Positions 27,111 through 35,287 of a stretch of DNA of 64,000 bases are shown in pieces. Position numbers and translations under genes: made by a program. Positions within the stretch are counted from its first letter, which is position 1; every line of letters starts with the position of its first letter. The notes below the pieces were generated by a model that had not been told where the DNA came from, did no database searches, and worked only from the letters and a program-made list of their open reading frames with translations. Location: positions 1-64,000 of the forward strand of contig NZ_JAFBIL020000001.1 of the NCBI RefSeq assembly GCF_016809835.1. The letters are read 5' to 3'. This stretch comes from Massilia soli (GTDB lineage: Bacteria; Pseudomonadota; Gammaproteobacteria; Burkholderiales; Burkholderiaceae_D).

Positions 27111-28967
27111 ATGAATGCCGTAACGAACGATCAGCTCGATGAGCTTCGGACCTCGCTGAGGGGACAACTCATACAACCCGGCGATGCGGACTATGAGGCT
27201 GCACGCACGATCTGGAATGGAATGATTGACCGGCGACCGGCCATTGTCGTTCGCTGCGCGGGCACCGCCGACGTCCGCACCGCGCTGGCTTTTGCGCGCG
27301 ACCACGGCTTGCGCCTTGCTGTGCGCAGCGGCGGCCACAATATTGCCGGCAGCGCGCTGTGCGACGATGGACTGGTGATCGATCTCTCGGCCATGAAGTC
27401 GGTCCAGATTGATCCGGCGCAGCGCCGCGCCTACGTTGAAAGCGGGGCTACGCTCCACGACTTCGATCACGAAGCGCAGGCCTTCGGGCTGGCCACGCCG
27501 CTGGGGATCAACTCGACCACTGGCGTTGCGGGGCTGACACTCGGCGGCGGGTTCGGTTGGCTCAGCCGAACGCTGGGCCTGGCGGTGGACAATCTGCTGG
27601 CGGCAGACCTGATCACGGCCGACGGCCGGCATCGGCACGTCAGCGCCACCGAACACCCCGAGCTATTCTGGGCTATACGTGGCGGTGGCGGCAACTTCGG
27701 CGTGGTTACCCGGTTTGAATTCCAGCTGCATCCGGTCGGCCCCAACATCACCGCCGGGCTGATCGTTTTCCCTTCGGCCGAGGCCAAGACGGTGTTGGCG
27801 CAGTACCGCGCTCTCGTCGACCAGATGCCGGATGACCTGACAGTCTGGGCCGTCTTGCGCAAGGCGCCGCCGCTCCCCTTCCTGCCGCCGGAGGTGCATG
27901 GGCAGGACGTGCTGGTACTGCCCATCTTCTCGCGCATGCCACCCGATGCCGTGCAAGCTACGATTGATCGCATCGCCGGTTTCGGCAAGCCGCTGGGCAT
28001 GCATGTCGGCGCCATGCCCTATCTCGCCTGGCAACAAATGTTTGATCCGCTGCTCACCCCAGGCGCACGCAACTATTGGAAATCGCATAATTTCACGCAG
28101 ATTAGCGATCCTGCCATCGACACCATCATCGACTACGCCGGCAAGCTACCGACACCGCAATGCGAGATATTCCTCGGGCTGCTGGGCGGGCAGGCAGGCC
28201 GGCCGGCATCCGGCGACATGGCCTATCCACATCGCGATGCGCTGTACGTCTTGAACGTGCACACGCGCTGGGAAGATCCGGTCGACGACGTCCGCTGCAT
28301 CGAATGGGCACGTGACTTTTTCAAGGCCACCGCGCCCTACGCCACCGGCAGCGTGTATGTCAATTTCCTGACCCAAGATGAGAGCGAGCGCACCGCCGAT
28401 GCGTATGGCGCCAACTATCAGCGCCTGTCGCAGATAAAGCAACAATATGATCCCGACAATCTGTTCCGCACCAACCAGAACATCCGCCCGGCTACGCCGT
28501 CGGCGGCTACCGGCCACGGCATCATCAACACACAGCAAAACAAGCAAGTGGTAGTCGAAGGCTACCGCGATTTCCAAAGCGGCCATATCCAGAAACTGCT
28601 TGACCGCTATCACGACGATGCCGAGTGGAGCACTCCAGAATCAGACGTAGTACCGTTTTCCGGCAACTTCCACGGCAAGTCAGGCATTGCCCAGTTCTTC
28701 GCCAAGTTCAACGACTCCGTACAGACCATCCGGTTTGAACCAAAACAGTTCATCGCCGAGGGAGATAAAGTGGTCGTCACTGGCGATGCGAGCTGGCTAG
28801 CCAAGTTAAGCGGCCGCACCTACGACAGCCCCTGGGTTCATGTGCTCACTTTGCGCGAAGGCAAGGTGGCCCGCTTTGAGGCGTATTACGACACGGCGGC
28901 AAGCGAACGAGCGTTCCAGCCCGGGCAATTGGGTCAGCCATCGACCGCCACAGGGCTACATCATTAA
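27111..28967 (+). CDS. FAD-linked oxidase (BBE type) fused to a SnoaL-like domain
   Basis: A 618-residue two-part protein. Residues 1 to about 460 form an FAD-binding PCMH oxidase: AVRSGGHNIAG with His76 as the likely 8-alpha-histidyl FAD attachment, TGVAGLTLGGGFGWLSRTLG, and a C-terminal BBE segment YQRLSQIKQQYDPDNLFRTNQ. No second cysteinyl-FAD motif is seen, so attachment is probably monocovalent as in 6-hydroxynicotine oxidase. Residues about 475-605 are an NTF2/SnoaL-like domain (FQSGHIQKLLDRYHDDAEW, VHVLTLREGKVARFEAYYDT). The two parts are usually separate proteins. GGAGA precedes the ATG. No signal peptide is seen. The substrate is unknown; it ends seven bases before scar C. Confidence 0.87.
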   Translation: MNAVTNDQLDELRTSLRGQLIQPGDADYEAARTIWNGMIDRRPAIVVRCAGTADVRTALAFARDHGLRLAVRSGGHNIAGSALCDDGLVIDLSAMKSVQIDPAQRRAYVESGATLHDFDHEAQAFGLATPLGINSTTGVAGLTLGGGFGWLSRTLGLAVDNLLAADLITADGRHRHVSATEHPELFWAIRGGGGNFGVVTRFEFQLHPVGPNITAGLIVFPSAEAKTVLAQYRALVDQMPDDLTVWAVLRKAPPLPFLPPEVHGQDVLVLPIFSRMPPDAVQATIDRIAGFGKPLGMHVGAMPYLAWQQMFDPLLTPGARNYWKSHNFTQISDPAIDTIIDYAGKLPTPQCEIFLGLLGGQAGRPASGDMAYPHRDALYVLNVHTRWEDPVDDVRCIEWARDFFKATAPYATGSVYVNFLTQDESERTADAYGANYQRLSQIKQQYDPDNLFRTNQNIRPATPSAATGHGIINTQQNKQVVVEGYRDFQSGHIQKLLDRYHDDAEWSTPESDVVPFSGNFHGKSGIAQFFAKFNDSVQTIRFEPKQFIAEGDKVVVTGDASWLAKLSGRTYDSPWVHVLTLREGKVARFEAYYDTAASERAFQPGQLGQPSTATGLHH

Positions 28968-28973
28968 GTTCAG

Positions 28974-29110
28974 GGATTGAAAATCCTTGTGTCGGTGGTT
29001 CGATTCCGCCCCGGACCACCAAGAACATCGTTGACGCGACGCCCACTCATGCACGTGGGCGTTTTGCATTGGAGGATACAAAGTCCTCAGCGCCGGTCCA
29101 TTTCCGGTCA
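28974..29110 (+). repeat. tRNA-Phe 3' block, scar copy C
   Basis: GGATTGAAAATCC through CCA (28974-29021) repeats the tRNA-Phe 3' half with one change in the acceptor strand (CCGGACC for CCGGGCC, position 29015). Next come AAGAACATCG, the hairpin ACGCCCAC/GTGGGCGT with a short T-run (29039-29065), and GCCGGTCCATTTCCGGTCA (29092-29110). Order and spacing equal those of copies A and B. It starts seven bases after the FAD-oxidase stop codon. Confidence 0.82.
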
Positions 29111-29215
29111 CGACTCACCCTGTCCAAGACACAAGCTCGGGGATGCGCATGGTAACCTTGGCATCAGTCACGTGCCGAATCGGTGCCGTCAGCGCACATC
29201 AAATCGAGGAAATCA

Positions 29216-30139
29216 ATGGCGACCGGAAGCAAGAAGGTAATTTACGTTGCGTTGCTGGGCAACCTGCTCATTGCGATCACCAAATTCGTCGCGGCCGCTT
29301 ATACCGGCAGTTCGGCCATGCTCTCGGAAGGCATACATTCCCTGGTAGACACCGGCAATGGTGGCTTGCTGCTGTACGGCATGCGGCGCGCCAAGCGTCC
29401 ACCAGACAAACGCTTTCCATTCGGCCATGGCAAAGAAATTTATTTCTGGAGCTTCGTGGTCGCACTACTTATCTTTTCGCTCGGTGCTGGCTTTTCCATC
29501 TACGAAGGCGTCCGTCACCTGCAAGAACCCAACGAAATTGACAATCCTCTGGTGAACTACGTTGTGCTCGGAGTAAGCATGCTGTTCGAGGGCGGTGCCT
29601 GGCTGGTAGCGCTCAAGGAATTCAGGCTCCAGAAGGGCAAACAAGGGTATCTTGAAGCCGTTGAGGCAGGAAAGGATCCAACCGCATTCGCCGTGCTGCT
29701 TGAAGACAGCGCCGCACTTCTGGGACTACTCGTTGCCATGACCGGACTGGCATTGAGTCAGTTGACTGGAAACATGATCTTCGACGGTGGCGCGTCGATC
29801 GTGATCGGATTGATCCTGGCTTCAACCGCTGTGATACTGGCCAGGGAGACGAAAGGATTGCTGATCGGCGAGAGCGCCAGTCAAGAAGTCGTAGAGGGTA
29901 TTCGTGAACTAGTTGAAAAGATGCCTGGCGTCGACCGCACCAATGAAATTTTAACGATGCACGTTGGACCGGACTATGTCCTGGTCAACATAAGCCTGAT
30001 GCTGTCCTCCAAACTGGACCGTGCTCAGGCGCACGAAATCTTCGATCTCATCGATGCACAAATCAAATCGCGCTACAGCCGCATCAAGCGTGTATTTATC
30101 GAATCAGAAACGCGTCTCTCTCCCCGCGATGTAGCGTGA
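29216..30139 (+). CDS. Cation diffusion facilitator family transporter
   Basis: Inner-membrane divalent-cation/proton antiporter of 307 residues. Six membrane helices are visible. The transport-site motif in the second helix is SEGIHSLVDTGN (His41, Asp45), partnered by LLEDSAALLGLLVA in the fifth helix (about 160-173), and a C-terminal cytoplasmic domain follows (EILTMHVGPDYVLVNISLML). The HxxxD/ED pattern and overall length resemble the SLC30A9-like subgroup. The metal (Zn, Fe, Mn or Co) cannot be told. GAGGAA sits just before the ATG at 29216. It is the first gene after scar C and ends at a strong terminator. Confidence 0.9.
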   Translation: MATGSKKVIYVALLGNLLIAITKFVAAAYTGSSAMLSEGIHSLVDTGNGGLLLYGMRRAKRPPDKRFPFGHGKEIYFWSFVVALLIFSLGAGFSIYEGVRHLQEPNEIDNPLVNYVVLGVSMLFEGGAWLVALKEFRLQKGKQGYLEAVEAGKDPTAFAVLLEDSAALLGLLVAMTGLALSQLTGNMIFDGGASIVIGLILASTAVILARETKGLLIGESASQEVVEGIRELVEKMPGVDRTNEILTMHVGPDYVLVNISLMLSSKLDRAQAHEIFDLIDAQIKSRYSRIKRVFIESETRLSPRDVA

Positions 30140-30155
30140 ATGGCTGCGGGCCGGG

Positions 30156-30193
30156 ACAACAACGCCAAGCACTCCAGCTTGGCGTTGTTGTTT
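30156..30193. terminator. Intrinsic terminator, long hairpin
   Basis: ACAACAACGCCAAGC (30156-30170) pairs perfectly with GCTTGGCGTTGTTGT (30177-30191) around ACTCCA. It ends the cation transporter transcript and, since the next gene is convergent, can serve both strands. Confidence 0.85.
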
Positions 30194-30239
30194 CAGATGC
30201 CGGCAAACGCCTCATCCACCCGGAATCTAGTGCCCGTAC

Positions 30240-31820
30240 TCAGCGGGAATAGATTGCATAATTATCCAAATGATAGGTGTCGCCGGTAAAGCTGTTTGGG
30301 TTGATCAGCAACACCATCCGGGTGACGGCGGTATCGGCCGTGGCGCCGTCCAGCCGATCGTCGAGCACGAACTTCAGGCGCTGCCAACCGTTCTGGGTCA
30401 CGGTGCGTGCCATGTAGCGTGAATGCCGGCCGGTCGGGAAGTTGCTGGCCGTGGCGGTGCTCCCGTTTTCCAGTTGAATCAGCATCGATGTCCCTACCGG
30501 CGCCGTGCTGTGCACGTCCAGATAGAAGGCCTTGTCGCCCCGGACATACGGCGCGGCGTCCGGTATCTGGTTGGTTGCGGCGGAAATCAGGTCGTACTGG
30601 GTGGCGGCGCTGCGCACATACCGGGCCACGGTGGGCGAACCGTTGACCGCATCGGGCGCCGGATTGGCAGCGGCCTGGCTGAGCGTACCTGTCACGCTGA
30701 CATAGCTGAGCTTGCGATTGGCTTCGAAGTCGTCCAGCATCACCGACTGGCTCAGCACCGGGGACACCGTCACCGGCAACGTCTTGGTGAAGGAGCCGCA
30801 GCTGTTGGTCATCGCCACCGACACGTTGCCGCCGGTGGTGCCCCAATTGACGTTGAGCGACTTGCCAGTCGACGTCTGGCCGGTTGGCGAGGTCCAGGAA
30901 TACGTGGAGCCTGTGCCGGCTTCATCGACGACGGTATAGCTGGCAGTGCTGTTCGGCTCGGCGATGTGCGGTCCGCTCAGCGAAGGCTGGGTGCCATCGT
31001 AGACGCGAACGTAATCCACCTGCAGGGTTTGCGGCAGCGCGGTGTTGTCGACCGTCCCGCCCAGGTTGCCACCCACTGCCAGGTTCAGGATCAGGTAGTA
31101 CTTGTAGTTCTCGAACGTCCAGTCGGCCTGGTTGGCCATGTCGGCCGGCGTCTTGCTGGCGTACAGCAGGTCGTCGATATACCAGCTGATCTTGTACGGC
31201 GTCCATACTACCGAATATGTGTGGAAGGCATCAGCCCAGCTGTCCGGCTGCTTGAGGATAGAGCTGCTCAGGAATTGGTGATTCGCGTTGGACGATCCGT
31301 AATGGATGGTCCCCAGCGCAAACATGTGCTTTTGCCCGGTCGATTCCATCACGTCGATCTCGCCGCTGGCCGGCCAGGCGACGTTGGTATTTGCGGGCAA
31401 CATCCAGAAGGCGGGCCACATGCCGCTGCCTTTCGGCGTCTTCATCCGTGCTTCGAACCGGCCATGCGTCCACTGGCCGCTGGCAAGCTTGTTCAGCGTC
31501 CGCAAGCGGGCCGACGTGTAGGCCTTGGCGCCCACGCGCTGCTTCTTGGCGGTAATGGTGAGGACCCCATTGGCAACGCTTGCATTGGCCGTTTGGTAGG
31601 ACTGCAACTCACTGTTACCCCATCCGCAGATGCCGTAGCTGCAGCCATCGCCATTCTGGAACTCCCATTTGCTGGTATCGACCGCGGTGCCGTTGAATTC
31701 GTCCGCGAAGCGCGGCACGCTGGTGGGGCACTGCTGGGCCGCCGCCGGGCCGGCCGCCGCGCCCAGGAGGGTGCATGCCAACAGGCGTGCCCAGGTGGAA
31801 GAAAGGGTGTATCGGTACAT
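30240..31820 (-). CDS. Secreted GH16 beta-glucanase with C-terminal accessory domains
   Basis: A 526-residue extracellular glycoside hydrolase. The signal peptide (about 1-28, ending AGPAAAQ) precedes a GH16 jelly-roll domain (about 35-285). The catalytic motif is GEIDVMES with nucleophile Glu154 and acid/base Glu159; WPAFWMLP and WHTYSVVW-like segments (FHTYSVVWTP) are typical of laminarinase/lichenase-type members. After it come a PKD/Ig-like module (about 290-375) and a C-terminal beta-sandwich (about 385-526, MLDDFEANRKLSYV...YHLDNYAIYS) likely to bind carbohydrate. GGAGA five bases before the ATG fixes the start. A LacI-type operator lies 90 bases upstream, suggesting induction by sugars. 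Confidence 0.92.
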   Translation of the reverse strand: MYRYTLSSTWARLLACTLLGAAAGPAAAQQCPTSVPRFADEFNGTAVDTSKWEFQNGDGCSYGICGWGNSELQSYQTANASVANGVLTITAKKQRVGAKAYTSARLRTLNKLASGQWTHGRFEARMKTPKGSGMWPAFWMLPANTNVAWPASGEIDVMESTGQKHMFALGTIHYGSSNANHQFLSSSILKQPDSWADAFHTYSVVWTPYKISWYIDDLLYASKTPADMANQADWTFENYKYYLILNLAVGGNLGGTVDNTALPQTLQVDYVRVYDGTQPSLSGPHIAEPNSTASYTVVDEAGTGSTYSWTSPTGQTSTGKSLNVNWGTTGGNVSVAMTNSCGSFTKTLPVTVSPVLSQSVMLDDFEANRKLSYVSVTGTLSQAAANPAPDAVNGSPTVARYVRSAATQYDLISAATNQIPDAAPYVRGDKAFYLDVHSTAPVGTSMLIQLENGSTATASNFPTGRHSRYMARTVTQNGWQRLKFVLDDRLDGATADTAVTRMVLLINPNSFTGDTYHLDNYAIYSR

Positions 31821-31909
31821 GCGCGTCTCCTTGTTTTTGAATGATGGCGTACTGGCTGGTCGATCCTGACCCGCCGTCCTCACATCGAGCGGAACGGAAA
31901 CCGATAAAA

Positions 31910-31925
31910 TTGGAAACGATTCCAA
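31910..31925. promoter_or_regulatory. LacI-family-like operator upstream of the GH16 gene
   Basis: TTGGAAACGATTCCAA has 6-bp inverted arms (TTGGAA/TTCCAA) around a central CG-containing spacer, the shape of operators bound by LacI/GalR-family sugar regulators. It sits 90 bases upstream of the glucanase start. No LacI-type gene is in the window, so the regulator would be encoded elsewhere. Assignment by shape and position only. Confidence 0.5.
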
Positions 31926-32068
31926 CGACGTGGGGCCATCTTGTTCCAATGCTCCGAGGTCGTCAAGCTGCAACGCAGCATCCAAGCCGCGCAGCCGAAT
32001 CGGCGGTGGAATTTGCGAACAGATGGGATACATCGACGGCGGACCGGGTGTCTAGGTCGCCGATCGGT

Positions 32069-32203
32069 TCATCGGCCCTGGTCGAGGCTATGGCCGCGGC
32101 AGGCAACACCAAAGATGAGGCGAACGGCCTGGCAACGGCAGGGCGTTTCGTGGGTCGAGCAAATGCTTAAGGAAAGCGGCGGCCAGTATACGAAAGGCGC
32201 CGA
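32069..32203 (+). pseudogene. DJ-1/PfpI-family remnant
   Basis: This stretch reads SALVEAMAAAGNT then KDEANGLATAGRFV in one frame and, after a one-base insertion, VEQMLKESGGQYTKGAD in the next. It lines up with the intact DJ-1/PfpI protein at 50629-51306 (SIALIEAMAAAGKP; EEEAVGLTDVVPFLVEDMLKENGGNYSKGAD), but about 40 residues around the catalytic cysteine are deleted. It is a degraded, non-functional copy. It occupies most of the space between the GH16 operator and the porin gene. Confidence 0.75.
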
Positions 32204-32271
32204 CCATCGATTTCCGGCGTGGCGAGTGCCACGCTGCCCCCATCCCTCAATGGCTTTCCGGCGCTACAGGC

Positions 32272-33327
32272 TTAAAAATCGTAGCGGATGCCGACAACCG
32301 CTGCATGGCCGCCGCTAACGCGCGCATCGAAATCGCTCAAGCCGCCCCGGCGCGGAGAGATGGCGGCCGTTTCGGCTTCGCGATAATATTCGACGAACAC
32401 CTTGAAGTCGTCCGACAATGGACGATCGATGCCGAGATGAACAATATAGTCGCCGTAGTTCTCCACTTTCGCGAGCATCATCTTGATCGTGTTCTTGCCC
32501 AGCACATAGCTGGCAAACAAGTTGACTGCTTGATTGCCATCCGTCGAGAAGGCGCCGACTTGACGGTTTCCTGTGTCAAATAGCTCGTATTTAATCGCAA
32601 GAGATAGCTTGTCGGCCTGATGACTGGCAGACAGGCCATATAGCCGGTTGCGTCCATAGCCCGCATTGCCCCGGTCATCGATGCCCGCGGCGAGGCGGGT
32701 ATTGCCAGCGGCATAGGTAACGGTGGTTTGCCAGCGCCGGTCATCGATACGCGAGGTTGAACGCCGGTTTCCGCCGCTGCCGGCGTACGCGGCAGCCACT
32801 GAGACACCTTTGTATTCCGGCGAGGAATAGGCAACAGTATTGGCGACGCGGAACACCGTGTACGTCGCAAAGCCGCTGTAATAGCTGCTGAACATGTCCA
32901 CCGGCGCGGCGATCGCATTGTAATAAGGCATCCACTGCTGGCCGTAGGTGATCGATCCGGCGTTGCTCCGCAATCCGATCCGCGCGACCCTGAACCGCTG
33001 CCCACCAGGATGGATCGCATCACCCTGGTCGTATGGATCGCGCAGCCTGAAGTTGGCGGAATCGACGGCAAGTTCAAGCTGGCCGGTCAGCGCCAGCTCG
33101 GCGCCAAGTTCATGGTCGAGATTGACTCCCAGCCGCGAGTAGGCGTCCCGCAAGGAACTGTACGAGTCGAGGCGGTCTTGGCGATCGGGACTTACCGTCT
33201 CAACCTGGGTGCGCAGCGACCCGTAAAAGTCGAGCGGGGTAGCGTTTTGTGCAGCAAGGTCGGCACAGGCCATGGAACTCGCTATTGCGAGCAAGTAGCC
33301 AAGCTTCGTCCGGGGTAGCTTCAGCAT
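32272..33327 (-). CDS. Outer membrane porin
   Basis: A 351-residue general porin of the betaproteobacterial type. The signal peptide is at about 1-26; the mature protein begins with a typical first strand (TPLDFYGSLRTQVE), contains repeated amphipathic beta strands and the L3-like segment YGQQWMPYYN..FSSYY, and ends in Phe (GIRYDF), the signature needed for BAM-dependent outer-membrane insertion. GGAG is seven bases before the ATG. Diffusion specificity is unknown. It sits in the island near the GH16 gene but on its own transcript. Confidence 0.9.
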   Translation of the reverse strand: MLKLPRTKLGYLLAIASSMACADLAAQNATPLDFYGSLRTQVETVSPDRQDRLDSYSSLRDAYSRLGVNLDHELGAELALTGQLELAVDSANFRLRDPYDQGDAIHPGGQRFRVARIGLRSNAGSITYGQQWMPYYNAIAAPVDMFSSYYSGFATYTVFRVANTVAYSSPEYKGVSVAAAYAGSGGNRRSTSRIDDRRWQTTVTYAAGNTRLAAGIDDRGNAGYGRNRLYGLSASHQADKLSLAIKYELFDTGNRQVGAFSTDGNQAVNLFASYVLGKNTIKMMLAKVENYGDYIVHLGIDRPLSDDFKVFVEYYREAETAAISPRRGGLSDFDARVSGGHAAVVGIRYDF

Positions 33328-33350
33328 AGTCGGTCTCCGTCAATGCGGCC

Positions 33351-34064
33351 TTAAAAATGCTTCCCGATACCGGCAAAGTGCGTGGGTGCGGACATAAACT
33401 CAAGCATTAATTCGCTGAGCCCGTCCCATACAATCTGCACGCCCAGACAGAGCAGGATGAAGGCAGTAAGGCGCAGGAAGACAGCTGTTCCAGCCTCGCC
33501 TATCAGGCGCAGCAGGTGCTCCCCATAGCGAAAAGCAAGATATAATAAAATGCCAATGATCGCCAGCGCCAGCAAAGCGCCGCCCATGCGTGCCAGCGAT
33601 ATCGCCAGCGTGACATCGTGCAGGGCGACGCCCACCGTGATGGCAACGGAGATCGAAGCCGGTCCGCAACTGATCGGAAAGGTAAGGGGATAAAAAGACT
33701 GCCGATATGCGTGATCTGGCGTGAACGCTTCTGCCAGGGCTGCCCTGCTGTCCGGCGTGCTCGGCGTCGCTCCAAGCAGGCGCCATGCAACGGAGGCGAG
33801 GATCAGGCCACCGCCGACGCGGACGATGGGCAGCGAAATGCCAAAGAAATCGAGGACATATGATCCAACCAGCATCGAGCCGGTCATCAGCCAGAACATG
33901 TTACGCGCGATGCGACGCGCCAGCAGCGCGCGGGTGGTGAACGATGCGCCGTCGGTCATGCTCAAAAAGATCGGCGCAGTGGCAGCGGGATTGAGAATAG
34001 GTAGCATCGTCGCGAGGACAAACAGGAAACTCTTGGCCGCTGCCACGATTAATTCGATTGTCAT
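33351..34064 (-). CDS. MarC-family membrane protein
   Basis: A 237-residue inner-membrane protein with six hydrophobic helices of the MarC/NAAT family: LPILNPAATAPIFLSMT near residue 20, GGGLILASVAWRLL in the middle, and PLTFPISCGPASISVAI (about 127-143), the paired NP/GP motifs of this family. Despite the name, MarC proteins are not proven antibiotic exporters; the transported compound is unknown. It ends 23 bases before the porin start on the same strand and may be cotranscribed with it. The start has only a weak ribosome site. Confidence 0.85.
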   Translation of the reverse strand: MTIELIVAAAKSFLFVLATMLPILNPAATAPIFLSMTDGASFTTRALLARRIARNMFWLMTGSMLVGSYVLDFFGISLPIVRVGGGLILASVAWRLLGATPSTPDSRAALAEAFTPDHAYRQSFYPLTFPISCGPASISVAITVGVALHDVTLAISLARMGGALLALAIIGILLYLAFRYGEHLLRLIGEAGTAVFLRLTAFILLCLGVQIVWDGLSELMLEFMSAPTHFAGIGKHF

Positions 34065-34289
34065 GGCAATTTGGTCAGCTTGGGGGAATGCACGCGTTGA
34101 CGAGTATGCACTGTACAGGAAGTGCGGATGACCAAACGCACTGCTGGAGTCAGTGTGATCGTCCTGAAGGCGCGCAAGTTCCCGTACTCATCAATATGCT
34201 GTTGCTCTGTTGCCGATTCTTTCAATCACCCAAAGATCTATCCCGTACCCGCCTATACCTAAGTTAATGTCCACTCTGATCCTCCGCTC

Positions 34290-34775
34290 ATGACCATCAA
34301 AAGCCCGCTGCTTAAACCGGCTCCCGACAGCACGCACAGTGCGTTCTCGATCGCAGGCCATCCGATTCACGCGATGCTGGTGTCTTTCCCAGTCGCCTTC
34401 ACACTGGGCGGGCTGGCCACTGACCTGGCGTATTGGTGGACCGGCGATGTGTTCTGGTCGCGCGTCTCGGTATGGATGATAGGCGCCTCTTTCATCATGG
34501 GCAGCCTGGCCGGCCTGGCCGGCATGCTGGATTTCATGATCGTGCACAAGATACGGCGGCACGTGGCGAGCTGGAGCCACTTCATCGCCGCGGTTATGCT
34601 GATCTCGCTGATCGCTGCGAACTGGTGGTCTCGCGTCAATGATCACGAGGCAGCCGTGCTGCCCTGGGGTTTGTTCATGTCGGGGGTCAGTGCACTATCG
34701 TTGAGCGTGGTTGGCTGGTTTGGCGGCAAGCTCGTGTTCCATCACAGCATAGGCACCGACCTGGAAGAAACGTAA
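34290..34775 (+). CDS. DUF2231 membrane protein
   Basis: A 161-residue protein with four hydrophobic segments of the DUF2231 family. Characteristic is the early FSIAGHPIHAMLVSFPVAF with His residues that could contact haem or metal, followed by helices near 60-85, 95-112 and 125-150. The family is often found near haem-copper oxidases or other redox membrane proteins; here a HemJ-like gene and a cytochrome oxidase set follow. Its function is unproven. It is convergent with the HemJ-like gene. Confidence 0.82.
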   Translation: MTIKSPLLKPAPDSTHSAFSIAGHPIHAMLVSFPVAFTLGGLATDLAYWWTGDVFWSRVSVWMIGASFIMGSLAGLAGMLDFMIVHKIRRHVASWSHFIAAVMLISLIAANWWSRVNDHEAAVLPWGLFMSGVSALSLSVVGWFGGKLVFHHSIGTDLEET

Positions 34776-34782
34776 ATCGGGC

Positions 34783-35211
34783 TCAGAATGGCTTTTGGAC
34801 TACCAGGGTGATTACAGCTGGAATCAGCAGTATCGGCGGCGCTAGCAGCATGCGATAGAACCACTTCGAATGCACGGGACCTTCTTCCTTAAGCTGTTCC
34901 ATCACATTCCCACAATAGACATGGAAGAACACCATGGCCAGCACCAAGGTCAGCTTGACAGGCAGCCAGCCGCCGGAAAAGCCGCGCTCGAACAGCATCC
35001 AGCTCCCGAACACAATCGTCAGCAAACCCGAAGGTGTCATGACGAAAGCGTACAGCGTGTGTTGCATCTTGAGAAAACGTTGGTGGTCCTCGCCGTCTAC
35101 GGCAGACGCCTGCTGCGCCAGCAGATATGGGAAATAAAGCAAGGTGCCGGACCACAGCAAAAGAAAGGCAATATGCAAGGTAAGCATGAGTGACATTAGC
35201 GTAATTCCCAT
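34783..35211 (-). CDS. HemJ/CopD-like membrane protein
   Basis: A 142-residue four-helix membrane protein. Length and landmarks (LHIAFLLLWSGTLLYFPYLL near the start, YAFVMTPSGLLTIVFG in the middle, WLPVKLTLVLAM, and FYRMLLAPPILLIPAVITLVVQKPF at the end) resemble the HemJ-type protoporphyrinogen oxidase family, which is also placed with CopD. In its place beside a caa3-type oxidase it could support haem supply, or it may be only a divergent relative. The ATG at 35211 is taken; one five codons later with GGGAA upstream is equally likely. It is divergent from the coxB gene. Confidence 0.7.
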   Translation of the reverse strand: MGITLMSLMLTLHIAFLLLWSGTLLYFPYLLAQQASAVDGEDHQRFLKMQHTLYAFVMTPSGLLTIVFGSWMLFERGFSGGWLPVKLTLVLAMVFFHVYCGNVMEQLKEEGPVHSKWFYRMLLAPPILLIPAVITLVVQKPF

Positions 35212-35287
35212 AGCAGTACTGTAGACAGCGACCAGCGCGGCGCAGATGGCGCTACAACATTCTCATCCTTAGAATAGAATCGGCGCC

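Noticed and set aside
22360-29021. The tRNA-Phe-like stretches as additional tRNA genes
   Set aside because: They lack the D-arm and 5' acceptor strand, so no cloverleaf can form; they are 3' fragments.
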